A DNA stretch of 43,445 nucleotides from an uncultured Holophagaceae bacterium (GTDB taxonomy: Bacteria > Acidobacteriota > Holophagae > Holophagales > Holophagaceae): NCBI GenBank assembly GCA_903913215.1, contig CAIWKE010000025.1:1-43445 (forward strand). Reading direction: 5' to 3'. The position numbers and the translations under genes were made by a program. The notes under the pieces were generated by a model. That model did no database searches and was not told the DNA's origin. It saw nothing but the letters and a program-made list of their open reading frames with translations. Below are positions 32,151 to 43,445 of the stretch, one piece after another; position 1 is the first letter of the stretch; each line of letters starts with the position of its first letter.

Positions 32151-33998
32151 ATGGCCACCGACCTCGCCGGATCCTATTGCCAGAACTGCCTCTCCTGGAA
32201 CCCAGGGGATCGGGAGACCTGCATCAAGTGCGGCACGCGCCTGCTCATCCTCGCTGGAGACCAGACCTGGGAGGACGACGCCGACGAGACGGATGCCGGC
32301 GAGGATCTCGAAGAGCACCTCCTGGAGCGCATCACCGGCCTGGAGGAAACCCTGCGCCGGGTGGAGACCTACCTGGAGACCGTCTCGGACCAGCTGGGCA
32401 AGCTGGAGCGCAGTGAGGTCATGCTGCGCAACGGCCTGATGGCCCTGGTCCAGGAGATGGAGCAGAACCGCCAGCTGGACGCCCACGCCTTCTCAGAGCG
32501 CTGGGAGAGCCTGGTCGAAGAGAACCTGCACCTCATCAGCGCCCGGGAACTGTTCACCCGCTATCGCGCCCGCATCCTGCCCATCGCCCGGCCCAAGTCC
32601 ATGCCTCAGCTGAAGCGGGCCCTGCTGGAGACCACGGCCCTGCTGGAAGCCGCGGACCTGCCCGGAGCCGCCCAGCGGCTGGGCCAGGCCCTGCCCCTGG
32701 ACCCCAAGAACTACGAGCTGATCTTCACGGCCGCCTCCCTGCACGAGGCCGCCCAGAACTTCGAGGAGGCCGAGGGCCTGGCCCGCAAGGCCGTGGGCCT
32801 CAGCCCCCGCCATTTCGAGGGCTGGATGTTGCTCGCCCGCCTGCTCCAGGAGCTGCCTGACCACGTGGACCAGGCCATCGAGGCCCTGCACCAGGCTGCA
32901 GACCTCCGCCCCGAGGATGCCGAGCCCCGCATGCTCCTGGCGGAAGTCTTGCTGGACCAGGAAGACCTGCAGGGGGCCCTGGAGGCCGCCCAGGAGTCCG
33001 TGGCCCGGCGTCGGGACGGGGAGACCCTCCTGCTCCTGGCCCAAGTCTTCCTCGCCCGCGGCGAGAGTACCCTGGCCGTGCCCATCCTCAAGGAGGCCAG
33101 CACCCACCTGCCCGGGGACCTGCCCGTCCGCGAGGCCTTGGCCGAAGCCTACCTCCAGCAGGGAGAGCGCTCCAAGGCCTTCGCCATTCTCCAGGAACTG
33201 CTGCTCCAGAATCCCGGCGATCCGCATCTCCTGCTCATGGTGGACGCTGAGAACCACCAGCAGCTTCGCGAGGCCCGGGACGGCAAGACCGGCACCCAGC
33301 TCCTGCTGGACGAGGCCGAATCGCTCCTGGACGAGAACCAACCCGAGGGCGCTGAGGTCCTGCTGCGCCGCGCCCGCCGCAAGGGCCGCAGCCAGCGCTC
33401 GGAGTGGCTGGACCTGCGACTGGCCTTCCTCAAAGAGCCCGAGAAGCAGCTCAAGGCCGCCCTGGACTTCGCCTGCTCAGACCGCCACCCACGGCTCTGT
33501 TTCCTCGCCCTGCGCCTGGCTCTTGAACACCTCATGGAGCAGAAGCGCGAGCCGGAGATCTCCCGCATCCTCGACGCCTTCCTCACCCGCCATCCCAAGA
33601 GCACCGGCGCCTGGGAGGCGGCCCTCATGCGCCAGGCCTACAAGCTCATGAACGGCCAGGTCACGGAGCAGGACCTCGCAGAGGTTCGGCGCCTGCACGC
33701 CCACCCCCTGCCGGGCCTGGAACCCCGGGCCCGCACCCTACTGGGGCAGTACCTTCTGGCCCTCAAACACCACCAGGATGTGCTGAACCTGCTGGATCCC
33801 CTCATCGAGAAGGAACCCACCCTCATCAACCACTTCCAGCTGGGCGCCGCCCTGGCAGGCCTGGGCGAGCGGGAGCAGGCCCGGGTTCTCCTCCGGGCTG
33901 GCCTAGACTCCGACCCCGCGGATCTCAACGATTCCCAGGCCAAAGGCGTCAAACAGCAGATTGCAGGGCTGCTCCAGGAGCTGGAGCAAAAGGATTGA
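32151..33998 (+). CDS. Zinc-ribbon, coiled-coil and TPR repeat protein of unknown function
   Basis: 615 residues. A zinc ribbon at the N-terminus (Cys10, Cys13, Cys24, Cys27: CQNCLSWNPGDRETCIKCG) is followed by an acidic linker (EDDADETDAGEDLEE), a coiled coil (about 60-130) and a long TPR superhelix to the C-terminus (for example AASLHEAAQNFEEAEGLARKA, LLARLLQELPDHVDQAIEAL and LGAALAGLGEREQARVLLRA). No signal peptide or membrane segment is seen. The layout suggests a cytoplasmic scaffold, but I do not recognise a named family. It is flanked by the long hairpin and by a repeat element. Confidence 0.8.
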   Translation: MATDLAGSYCQNCLSWNPGDRETCIKCGTRLLILAGDQTWEDDADETDAGEDLEEHLLERITGLEETLRRVETYLETVSDQLGKLERSEVMLRNGLMALVQEMEQNRQLDAHAFSERWESLVEENLHLISARELFTRYRARILPIARPKSMPQLKRALLETTALLEAADLPGAAQRLGQALPLDPKNYELIFTAASLHEAAQNFEEAEGLARKAVGLSPRHFEGWMLLARLLQELPDHVDQAIEALHQAADLRPEDAEPRMLLAEVLLDQEDLQGALEAAQESVARRRDGETLLLLAQVFLARGESTLAVPILKEASTHLPGDLPVREALAEAYLQQGERSKAFAILQELLLQNPGDPHLLLMVDAENHQQLREARDGKTGTQLLLDEAESLLDENQPEGAEVLLRRARRKGRSQRSEWLDLRLAFLKEPEKQLKAALDFACSDRHPRLCFLALRLALEHLMEQKREPEISRILDAFLTRHPKSTGAWEAALMRQAYKLMNGQVTEQDLAEVRRLHAHPLPGLEPRARTLLGQYLLALKHHQDVLNLLDPLIEKEPTLINHFQLGAALAGLGEREQARVLLRAGLDSDPADLNDSQAKGVKQQIAGLLQELEQKD

Positions 33999-34000
33999 AT

Positions 34001-34100
34001 GATCCACCACGAAGACTCGAAGACACGAAATAAAAACAACAAATAAATAACTTATAGTAATTTTTCTTTTCTTTGTGTCTTCGCGCCTTCGTGTTGGATC
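34001..34100. repeat. Imperfect inverted-repeat element upstream of sufB
   Basis: The left arm (34001-34030: GATCCACCACGAAG, then ACTCGAAGACACGAAA) pairs with the right arm (34072-34100) with only a few mismatches around an AT-rich centre of about 40 bases. The centre is strikingly AT-rich compared with the genes. The arms share 17 identical bases with 3226-3242, which shows that the sequence is repeated. The unit style (CGAAGAC repeated) resembles the CCAAGACG elements inside the suf operon. Confidence 0.8.
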
Positions 34101-34139
34101 AATTGTCTTTTTCCACAAGTGATCCCCACCCCAGGGTAT

Positions 34140-34164
34140 TAAGTTGACAAATTTAGTCGAGATT
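34140..34164. promoter_or_regulatory. IscR-like (Rrf2-family) type-1 operator before sufB
   Basis: The 25-bp site TAAGTTGAC-AAATTT-AGTCGAGATT fits the IscR type-1 pattern (ATASYYGACTRWWWYAGTCRRSTAT) at both half-site cores: S-YY-GAC on the left, six bases, AGTC-RR-S on the right. It overlaps the -35 of the suf promoter, which suits repression by a cluster-bound Rrf2 regulator. No such regulator gene is in the window. Confidence 0.6.
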
Positions 34165-34171
34165 CCACAAT
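34144..34171 (+). promoter_or_regulatory. Promoter of the suf operon
   Basis: TTGACA (34144-34149), a 16-base spacer and CACAAT (34166-34171) lie 21 bases before the sufB start. The -35 is perfect and the -10 matches 4 of 6. The IscR-like site spans the -35 and spacer. Confidence 0.6.
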
Positions 34172-34192
34172 AGGGGGAATCGGGAGACGGCG

Positions 34193-35632
34193 ATGAGCAC
34201 CACCTTGAACGTGGTCACGAGCCAGGACTACAAGTACGGCTTCGTGACGGATATCGAGGCCGACAGCGTTGCGGCTGGCCTTAACGAGGAAGTGATCCGC
34301 TTCATCTCGGCCAAGAAGGGCGAGCCGGACTGGCTTCTGGAATTCCGTCTCAAGGCCTACCGGCACTGGCTGACCCTGGCGGAGCCCGACTGGGCCAACG
34401 TCCACTACCCCCGGCCCGACTTCCAGAAGATCGTCTACTACAGCGCCCCCAAGGCCAAGACACCCAAGTACGCCTCCATGGACGAGGTGGACCCAGAGCT
34501 GTTGCGCACCTTCGAGAAGCTGGGCGTGCCCATCAACGAGCAGGCAAGCCTGGCCGGCGTGGCCGTGGATGTGGTCTTCGACTCAGTGAGCGTCACCACC
34601 ACCTACAAGGAAAAGCTGAAAACCTTCGGCATCATCTTCTGCAGCTTCAGCGAGGCCGTGAAAGAGCACCCGGAGCTGATCCGCAAGTACCTGGGCAGCG
34701 TCGTGCCCCCCGCGGACAACTTCTACGCCGCCCTTAACAGCGCGGTATTCACAGATGGCAGCTTCGTCTTCATCCCCAAGGGCGTCACCTGCCCCATGGA
34801 CCTGAGCACCTACTTCCGCATCAACAACAAGGACTCGGGCCAGTTTGAGCGCACCCTCATCGTGGCCGAGGAAGGCGCCAGCGTCAGCTACCTGGAAGGT
34901 TGCACCGCCCCCCAGTTCGACACCAACCAGCTGCATGCGGCGGTGGTGGAGCTGGTGGCCCTGGACCAGGCTTCGATCAAATACAGCACCGTGCAGAACT
35001 GGTACGCCGGGGACAAGAACGGCGTGGGCGGCATCTTCAACTTCGTAACCAAGCGCGGTCTCTGCAAGGGCAAAGCCTCCCGCATCAGCTGGACCCAGGT
35101 GGAGACCGGCAGCGCCATCACCTGGAAGTACCCCAGCTGCATCCTGCTGGGCGACGAGAGCATCGGCGAGTTCTACAGCGTGGCCCTCACCAACCACAAG
35201 CAGCAGGCGGACACGGGCACCAAGATGGTGCACATCGGCAAGAACACCAAGAGCACCATCATCAGCAAGGGCATCAGCGCCGGCGACAGCTCCAACAGCT
35301 ACCGCGGCCTGGTGAAGGTGCAGCCCAGGGCCGAGGGCGCCCGCAATTTCAGCCAGTGCGACTCCATGCTCATCGGCCATACCTGCAGCGCCAGCACCTT
35401 CCCCTACATCGAGGTGCAGAACCGCAGCGCCCGGGTGGAGCATGAGGCCACCACCAGCAAGATCGGCGAAGAGCAGCTCTTCTACTTCCAGCAGCGCGGC
35501 ATCCCCGCCGAGGAAGCCATCAGCATGATCATCAACGGCTTCTGCAAGGACGTCTTCCGCGAGCTCCCCATGGAGTTCGCCGTCGAAGCCACCAAGCTGC
35601 TCAGCCTCAAGCTCGAAGGTTCGGTGGGTTAA
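34193..35632 (+). CDS. sufB: Fe-S cluster assembly protein SufB
   Basis: 479 residues, the standard SufB length. It carries [117 protein letters not shown] and [20 protein letters not shown]. SufB is the scaffold in the SufBC2D complex where the cluster is built. GGGAGA precedes the ATG. It is the first gene of the suf run and is separated from sufC by an inverted repeat element. Confidence 0.97.
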   Translation: MSTTLNVVTSQDYKYGFVTDIEADSVAAGLNEEVIRFISAKKGEPDWLLEFRLKAYRHWLTLAEPDWANVHYPRPDFQKIVYYSAPKAKTPKYASMDEVDPELLRTFEKLGVPINEQASLAGVAVDVVFDSVSVTTTYKEKLKTFGIIFCSFSEAVKEHPELIRKYLGSVVPPADNFYAALNSAVFTDGSFVFIPKGVTCPMDLSTYFRINNKDSGQFERTLIVAEEGASVSYLEGCTAPQFDTNQLHAAVVELVALDQASIKYSTVQNWYAGDKNGVGGIFNFVTKRGLCKGKASRISWTQVETGSAITWKYPSCILLGDESIGEFYSVALTNHKQQADTGTKMVHIGKNTKSTIISKGISAGDSSNSYRGLVKVQPRAEGARNFSQCDSMLIGHTCSASTFPYIEVQNRSARVEHEATTSKIGEEQLFYFQQRGIPAEEAISMIINGFCKDVFRELPMEFAVEATKLLSLKLEGSVG

Positions 35633-35642
35633 GAAAAATGAC

Positions 35643-35720
35643 CACCGCCAAGACGCCAAGACGCCAAGAAAACGCCAAGGAAGGCCTGTCCTTCTTGGCG
35701 CTCTTGGCGTCTTGGCGGTG
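35643..35720. repeat. CCGCCAAGACG inverted-repeat element between sufB and sufC
   Basis: The left arm (CACCGCCAAGACGCCAAGAC and on) is made of 8-base ACGCCAAG-like units in tandem. The right arm ends TTGGCGTCTTGGCGGTG and pairs with it around a centre rich in CCTTGG-like sequence. It closely matches the element at 39021-39094. It lies wholly between the sufB stop and the sufC ribosome site. Confidence 0.9.
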
Positions 35721-35744
35721 AATCTGTTCTCGTTTGGAGTTCCA

Positions 35745-36509
35745 ATGCTCTCGATAAAAAACCTGACCGCCTCGATCAACGGCACGCCGGTGCTGAAGGG
35801 CATTGACCTGGAGATCAAGGCCGGGGAGATCCACGCGATCATGGGGCCCAACGGCTCGGGCAAGTCCACGCTGGGCAAGGTCCTGGCGGGCCACCCGGCC
35901 TACGAGGTCACGGGGGGCGAGGTCCTCTTCGAGGGTCAGAACCTCTTCGAGATGGAAGCCGATGCCCGCGCCCGGGCCGGGCTCTTCATGGGCTTCCAGC
36001 ACCCCATCGAGGTACCGGGAGTGAGCAACGCCTCCTTCCTGCGCCTGGCCTACAACAAGAAGGCCGAGGCCGAGGGCCGGGACGAGCTGGACCCCCTGGA
36101 GTTCGACGACTTCATCCACGAGAAGATCAAGCTGGTGGCCATGCGGGAGGAGTTCCTGGACCGCAGCCTCAATGAGGGCTTCTCTGGCGGCGAGAAGAAG
36201 CGCAATGAGATCCTCCAGATGGCCGTGCTGGAACCCAAGCTGGCCATCCTCGACGAGCTGGACAGCGGCCTGGACATCGACGCCCTGCGGGTCCTGGGCG
36301 ACGCCGTGAACAAGCTCCAGCGCGCGGACCGGGCCCTGCTCATCATCACCCACTTCCCCCGCATCCTCGAGACCATCCAGCCGGACTACGTCCATGTGCT
36401 CTCCGGGGGCCGCATCCTCAAGAGTTCCGGGAAGGAATTGGCCCTGGAGCTGGAAGAGCGCGGCTACGACTGGGTTCTCGAAGAGGCCGCTGCCGGGGGC
36501 GCACGATGA
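35745..36509 (+). CDS. sufC: Fe-S cluster assembly ATPase SufC
   Basis: 254 residues, ABC-type ATPase. Walker A GPNGSGKST, SufC-specific FMGFQHPIEVPGVSN, signature SGGEKKRNEILQM, Walker B LAILDELDSGLDIDAL and switch histidine ITHFPRIL are all present. It drives conformational changes in SufB-SufD. The start at 35745 follows TTGGAG and begins MLSIKNLTASI, as in the family; the upstream ATG at 35712 lies within the end of the repeat element and is rejected. Its stop overlaps sufD (ATGA). Confidence 0.97.
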   Translation: MLSIKNLTASINGTPVLKGIDLEIKAGEIHAIMGPNGSGKSTLGKVLAGHPAYEVTGGEVLFEGQNLFEMEADARARAGLFMGFQHPIEVPGVSNASFLRLAYNKKAEAEGRDELDPLEFDDFIHEKIKLVAMREEFLDRSLNEGFSGGEKKRNEILQMAVLEPKLAILDELDSGLDIDALRVLGDAVNKLQRADRALLIITHFPRILETIQPDYVHVLSGGRILKSSGKELALELEERGYDWVLEEAAAGGAR

Positions 36510-37776
36510 CCTCTGGCGTTGTCGGTTCCAACCTTCTGGAGGAACTGCTCAGCGGGCCGCGGCCCGCTGAGTGGGCCTCGCTGCGCGAAGCGGCTGAACG
36601 GCGGCTGGAGGGGCTCGACCTCCCCACAAGTGCGGATGAGGACTGGAAGTACACGGACCTGAAGGGGCTGAAGGCCCTCAGCTTCGTGCCGGCCCCCGTG
36701 GCCACCATCGACATCAGCGGCCACCTGCTTCCCGAGATGGTGGGCACCCGCCAGGTCTTCGTGAACGGCCACTACGCCCCCCACGCCAGCTGTGCGTCGG
36801 CCCTGCCCGCCGGGGTCCGCTTCCTGCCTATGACCACGGCCAGCGAGGCCTGCCACGCCCTGGGCAACCTGGGCCTGGAGAAGACCTTCCTGGAGGATCT
36901 CAACACCGCTCGCTTCCAGGACGGCGCCGTCCTCCTGGTCCCCAAGAACCTCAAGGTCGCCCTGCCGCTGCACCTGCTGTTCGCCACCAAGGCCGAATCG
37001 CCCTGCGTCGTGTTCCCCCGCCTGCTGGTGGTGCTGGAGCGGGGCGCCGAGTTGGAACTGGTGGAAGAACACGTGGGCGAGGGCACCTACCTCAGCGTCC
37101 CGGTGGTGGAAATCCATGTGGGCGAGGGCGCCATTCTCCGCCACGAGCGGGTCCAGCGGGAGAGCCCCGAGGCCTTCCACCTGGGCACCCTGCGGGCCGA
37201 GGTGGCCAAGGGCGCCCAGTACCACTCGCGCACTCTCAGCTTCGGCGCCCGCCTCTCCCGGCAGCAGCCCTTCCTGCGCCTGGCCGAGGGGGCCGAGGCC
37301 TCCCTGGACGGCTTGGCCCTCCTCACGGACCAGCAGGTGGCGGATACCCACAGCTACATGGAACACGCGGAACCCAACGCCAGCAGCCACCAGCTCCACA
37401 AGTGCATCGTGGACGGCTCGGCCCGGGCCATCTTCAACGGCCAGGTCCGCGTGGCCCCCGGCGCGCAGGGCACGGACGCCAAGCAGCAGAGCCGCAACCT
37501 CCTGCTTTCCGAGGCCGCCCGGGTGGACACCAAGCCGCAGCTGGAGATCTACGCCGACGATGTGAAGTGCAGCCACGGCGCCGCCATTGGTCAGCTGGAT
37601 CCAGAGGAACTCTTCTACCTCCAGAGCCGTGGCCTGAACGCCGATGACGCCCGGAACCTGCTCACCTACGGCTTCGCCGCCGACGTGCTCACCCACGTCC
37701 CCGTGGCCAGCCTCCGCCGGTCCTTGCGCCAGCTGGTGATGGCCCGCACCCAGGCCACCTCCCTGGGGGAACTCCT

Positions 37777-37780
<4 letters not shown>
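36506..37780 (+). CDS. sufD: Fe-S cluster assembly protein SufD
   Basis: 424 residues. The SufBD core occupies the second half: QVADTHSYMEHAEPNASSHQ, GQVRVAPGAQGTDAKQQSRN, LSEAARVDTKPQLEIYADDV, CSHGAAIGQLDPEELFYLQS and GLNADDARNLLTYGF. The conserved cysteine-histidine pair in KCSHGA is present. The N-terminal half is variable, as is usual. It starts within the sufC stop and ends overlapping the sufS start, so sufC-D-S form a coupled unit. Confidence 0.96.
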
Positions 37781-39012
<1,232 letters not shown>

Positions 39013-39020
39013 AAACTGAT

Positions 39021-39094
39021 CACCGCCAAGACGCCAAGACGCCAAGAAACGCCAAGGACTCTGTCTTTCTTGGCGGTCTTGGCGACTTGGCGGT
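39021..39094. repeat. CCGCCAAGACG inverted-repeat element between sufS and sufU
   Basis: A second copy of the element at 35643-35720: the left arms are identical for about 30 bases apart from one A, and the right arm ends GGCGACTTGGCGGT. The centre differs slightly (CTCTGTCTTT versus AGGCCTGTCC). The stem-loop would form on the transcript of the suf operon between two coding regions. Confidence 0.9.
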
Positions 39095-39127
39095 AAATCC
39101 TTTTGTTTTTTCTATTGGATGCGCCCC

Positions 39128-39577
39128 ATGAGCGACCCCCGCGAGCTGTACCAGCAGGTGATTCTGGAGCACAACAAGAAGCCCCGGAACTTCGGGAAGC
39201 TGGAGGCCTGCACGCACCACGCGGAGGGCCACAATCCGCTCTGCGGGGATCAGCTGGAGCTGTCCCTGGTCGTGGCGGATGGTCTGGTGCAGGACATCAA
39301 GTTCACGGGCAGCGGCTGCGCCATTGATGTGGCCAGTGCCAGCCTCATGACCGGCGCCGTGAAGGGCAAACCGGTGGCCGAGGCCGAGGCCATGGCCGAG
39401 CAGTTCCGCGGCATGGTGCGCGGGGAGCTGGATCCCCTGACCCAGACGCCCCTGCTGGGCAAGCTCACCCTCTTCTCCGGCGTCAAAGACCTGCCCAGTC
39501 GCGTGAAGTGCGCCGTCCTCCCCTGGGCCACCCTCCACGCCGCTCTCAAAGGCGAGGAAGAAGCGAGCACGGAGTAA
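39128..39577 (+). CDS. sufU: SufU-type sulfur-transfer protein
   Basis: 149 residues. It shows MSDPRELYQQVILEHNKKPR, NPLCGDQLEL (Cys39, Asp41), KFTGSGCAIDVASASLM (Cys64) and SRVKCAVLPWATLHAAL (Cys128). These are the zinc and cysteine ligands of SufU, which relays persulfide from SufS. The insertion between the second and third cysteines is of SufU, not IscU, type. I start at 39128 because the family begins MSD; an ATG nine bases upstream exists. Ribosome-site strength is weak at either. Confidence 0.93.
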   Translation: MSDPRELYQQVILEHNKKPRNFGKLEACTHHAEGHNPLCGDQLELSLVVADGLVQDIKFTGSGCAIDVASASLMTGAVKGKPVAEAEAMAEQFRGMVRGELDPLTQTPLLGKLTLFSGVKDLPSRVKCAVLPWATLHAALKGEEEASTE

Positions 39578-39579
39578 CC

Positions 39580-40136
39580 ATGCCCAAGATTGCCGAAATC
39601 GAATACACCCCCAATCCCAACGCCGTGAAGTTCGTGCTGAAGGAAGCCGTGGCCGTGGGCTTTCCCAAGTCCTTCCCCAACGCAGAGACGGCGGAGCACG
39701 ACGAGCTGGCCAAGAGCCTCTTCGCGGTGGGCCACGTGACCTCGGTTTTCATGCAGGACAAGTTCCTCACGGTCACCAAGACCGAGGACAAGGGCTGGCC
39801 GGAGATGCTGCCCCTGCTGGCGGCGCCTATCCGCGCTGCTGCCGGAACAGGTGGCACCACGGGTGCCTCCTCAACCACGCCCCGGGTGTTCAGCAAGGTG
39901 GAGGACGAGAACGATCCCCTTCTTCGCGACATCCGCATGGTGCTGGAAACCGGCATCCTGCCGGCCCTGGCTGCAGATGGGGGCGGCCTTGAGCTGGTGG
40001 GCCGCCATGAGAAGCAGGTGATGATCCGGTATGTCGGCGCCTGCGGCTCCTGCCCCTCCAGCCTCACGGGCACTCTGGTGGCCATCGAGGGCATGCTCCA
40101 GAAGGAAGTCGATCCAGAAATTGTGGTGATCAGCGT

Positions 40137-40140
<4 letters not shown>
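39580..40140 (+). CDS. NFU-type Fe-S scaffold with Nfu_N and NifU C-terminal domains
   Basis: 186 residues. The N-terminal half is an Nfu_N domain ([34 protein letters not shown]). A linker ([11 protein letters not shown]) leads to a NifU-like domain with [20 protein letters not shown] and the cluster motif [14 protein letters not shown] (Cys155, Cys158). It carries and delivers [4Fe-4S] clusters to target enzymes, a logical need in a genome with the Fe-S-rich hydrogenase nearby. The start follows GGAG and sits two bases after the sufU stop. Its stop overlaps that of the converging kinase. Confidence 0.93.
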
Positions 40141-41950
<1,810 letters not shown>

Positions 41951-41954
<4 letters not shown>

Positions 41955-42730
41955 ACCCTAGGGTTCGGCAGAAGCTGCAGGTCGCCTGAGCCCTGGCGGA
42001 AGGTGAATGCAGCCCGCCCCTCGGCGCCCGCAGGACCGAAACCCTGCTCCAGAATCGTCACCTGCTCCCGTCCCAGTCGGACCAGGGTGGAAGCCCGGGT
42101 GCCGTAGGTCGGGGTGCGGATGAAGATGGGCGAGAGGGCCCGCTCCCAGTCCAGGGACACGCCAGTGTTGGGCAGGCGGGGCTCCTCGGCGGGCCGGACG
42201 TCCGCCAGCAGGGCCAGGAGCGCCTCGTCATCCAGAGGACTGGTCCCCAGGCCCGCCACCAGGGCTTCGACCTTGGGCCAGGGCTCGTCGAAGGCCCCGT
42301 TGGACACGGCATGGAGGCCCGGGCTGAAGGATAGGATCCGGTCCTGGCGACTCTCGTAGCCCAGGAGCTCAGCCCCATCATAGAGGAGCAGGTTGAAGGG
42401 GTTGTAACGTCCTGCGCTGGACCGGAGGGACTCCAGGCAGCTCCGGGCCGAGCCCTGGCTCTGAAGGAAGCCGACCGTAAGCTGGCCCCGGCTGGGGGCC
42501 TCAGGCCGGTTCGCCGCCGGATCCCGGTGGTTGGTGAGGGCCGCGAAGCGCCCGCTGCGACTCAGCCCCAGCCAGGTGCCCCCAGCCTGCAGATCCCGCC
42601 CCGCCAGGATCTGGTTCCCGTCCCACCAGGCCAGCGGGGCCGTGGGTCGGGCATAGAACTCGTCCCGGTTGGCCAGGACCAGGAGGGGGGTCGCCGCGTC
42701 GGGGTTCCACTGGAAGGCAAGGATGCACAT
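41951..42730 (-). CDS. NRDE/TANGO2-family protein
   Basis: 259 residues. It begins [19 protein letters not shown], continues [17 protein letters not shown] (the NRDE motif), [28 protein letters not shown] and [16 protein letters not shown]. Cys2 after Met removal sits where Ntn hydrolases have their nucleophile. TANGO2 homologues are linked to lipid and haem/acyl-CoA homeostasis in eukaryotes, but the bacterial role is unsettled. The start at 42730 is the conserved MC; the longer frame from 42853 is unconserved. It is divergent from rpsA and coupled to the kinase. Confidence 0.88.
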
Positions 42731-42872
42731 CCGCCCATTGTGCCGCCCCTTCTGCGATATTTCCTGGCTTCCCGGCCCCCCCTGGGATAACCTGTGCGTT
42801 CTGCCGGACTTCGTGTGCCGGGATTCCAGCGCACCACCAGAGCGTGGGCGCAACCAAACGAGGTGGACTTAC

Positions 42873-43445
42873 ATGTCCAAGTTAGAATCAATCATCAAGG
42901 GCCTGGGCTCCAAGCAAATGGGCCGCATCACCGTGCTCGACTCGGCATATGTCGAGGACGAGAGTGCAGAAGGCCAGGAGTTCATGGCCGCCCTGCAAGG
43001 TGAGACGCGGGGCCTGCGCGAAGAGGAAGTCGTGCGTGGCGTGGTCGTGGAAATCCGCGGCAAGGACGTCATCGTCGACATCGGCTACAAGGGTTCTGGA
43101 ACCGTCAACCTTGACGAGTTCAACAACCCCGACGGCACGCAGGGTGTGCAGGTGGGCGAGGTCGTGGAAGTGCTGCTCGAGATGCTCGAGGATGCCCACG
43201 GCAACGTGCGCCTCAGCCGCGAGCGCGCCGAGAAGATGAAGATCTGGGACGAGGTCGAGAAGGCCTTCCGTTCCAACATGACCGTGCACGGCACCGTGCT
43301 CGAGAAGGTCAAGGGCGGTCTGGCGGTCGACATCGGCATCCGCGCCTTCCTGCCCGGCAGCCAGGTGGACATGAAGCCCGTCCGCAACCTGGATCCCTAC
43401 CTCGGCAAGTCCTTCGACATGAAGGTCATCAAGGTCAACCGCCGC
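42873..43445 (+). CDS. rpsA: 30S ribosomal protein S1, 5' part cut by window edge
   Basis: 191 codons are visible, open to the right edge. S1 domains begin near residue 53: VVRGVVVEIRGKDVIVDIGY and KGSGTVNLDEF, then LLEMLEDAHGNVRLSRERAE, with KIWDEVEKAF opening the second domain (TVHGTVLEKVKGGLAVDIGI, RAFLPGSQVD). This matches rpsA, which helps the ribosome bind mRNA. GAGGTG lies eight bases before ATG 42873. The first residues (MSKLESIIKGLGSKQ) are less usual. The remaining domains are outside the window. Confidence 0.92.
   Translation, partial: MSKLESIIKGLGSKQMGRITVLDSAYVEDESAEGQEFMAALQGETRGLREEEVVRGVVVEIRGKDVIVDIGYKGSGTVNLDEFNNPDGTQGVQVGEVVEVLLEMLEDAHGNVRLSRERAEKMKIWDEVEKAFRSNMTVHGTVLEKVKGGLAVDIGIRAFLPGSQVDMKPVRNLDPYLGKSFDMKVIKVNRR

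Noticed and set aside
35643-35720. CRISPR-like array from the repeated ACGCCAAG units
   Set aside because: The units are only eight bases and contiguous without spacers; the whole is an inverted repeat, not an array.

Overview
The window is a GC-rich bacterial chromosome segment with tightly packed, operon-organised genes. The gene set points to an anaerobic or facultative bacterium: a trimeric [FeFe] hydrogenase, futalosine-pathway menaquinone synthesis (MqnD), GTP-type PEP carboxykinase and a SUF iron-sulfur system with SufU and no ISC genes in view. Together with class I HMG-CoA reductase and wax-ester/PHA-type storage genes, this suggests Acidobacteriota, class Holophagae (Geothrix/Holophaga-like). 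That assignment is inference from gene content, not from a marker-gene tree.

Layout. 1-2716: the end of an ISL3-type transposase, then a broken histidine kinase with two protoglobin domains. 2724-6355 (minus): MOSC protein, fused PabB-PabC and ornithine aminotransferase. 6747-11329 (plus): HMG-CoA reductase, an ABC1/UbiB-type kinase and a WS/DGAT acyltransferase, overlapping or nearly abutting. 11342-15490 (minus, convergent): patatin, phasin, PhaR and two Get3/ArsA-like ATPases. The last two blocks look like one storage-lipid/granule neighbourhood. 15674-20248 (plus): a Yip1 membrane protein, a 39-codon remnant of an ABC permease, an AtuA-like protein, an FG-GAP lipoprotein and a proline iminopeptidase. 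20312-22044: divergent Hsp20 and HtrA-type protease genes with closely matching sigma70 promoters. 22054-27448 (minus): hydC-hydB-hydA, in which HydB is fused to an NfnB/GltD-like FAD oxidoreductase. 27658-30040 (minus): mqnD, a KirBac channel and a TPR protein. 30236-33998 (plus): pckG and a zinc-ribbon/TPR protein separated by a long perfect hairpin. 34193-40140 (plus): sufB-sufC-sufD-sufS-sufU-nfu, preceded by an IscR-like palindrome. 40137-42730 (minus): a hybrid histidine kinase and an NRDE/TANGO2 protein. 42873-end (plus): 5' part of rpsA.

Repeats and regulation. Inverted-repeat elements built from short CCAAGACG- or CGAAGAC-like units sit between sufB and sufC, between sufS and sufU, and upstream of sufB. 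A fragment also forms the 3' end of the pabB-pabC fusion. The suf promoter overlaps a 25-bp site that fits the IscR type-1 pattern, although no Rrf2-family regulator is in view. I found no tRNA, rRNA, CRISPR array or prophage. Apart from the ISL3 fragment there is no clear mobile element.

The strongest candidates for something new are the HydB-NfnB-like fusion, the storage block that includes a Get3-like ATPase pair with one partner lacking the signature lysine, and the repeat elements inside the suf operon.
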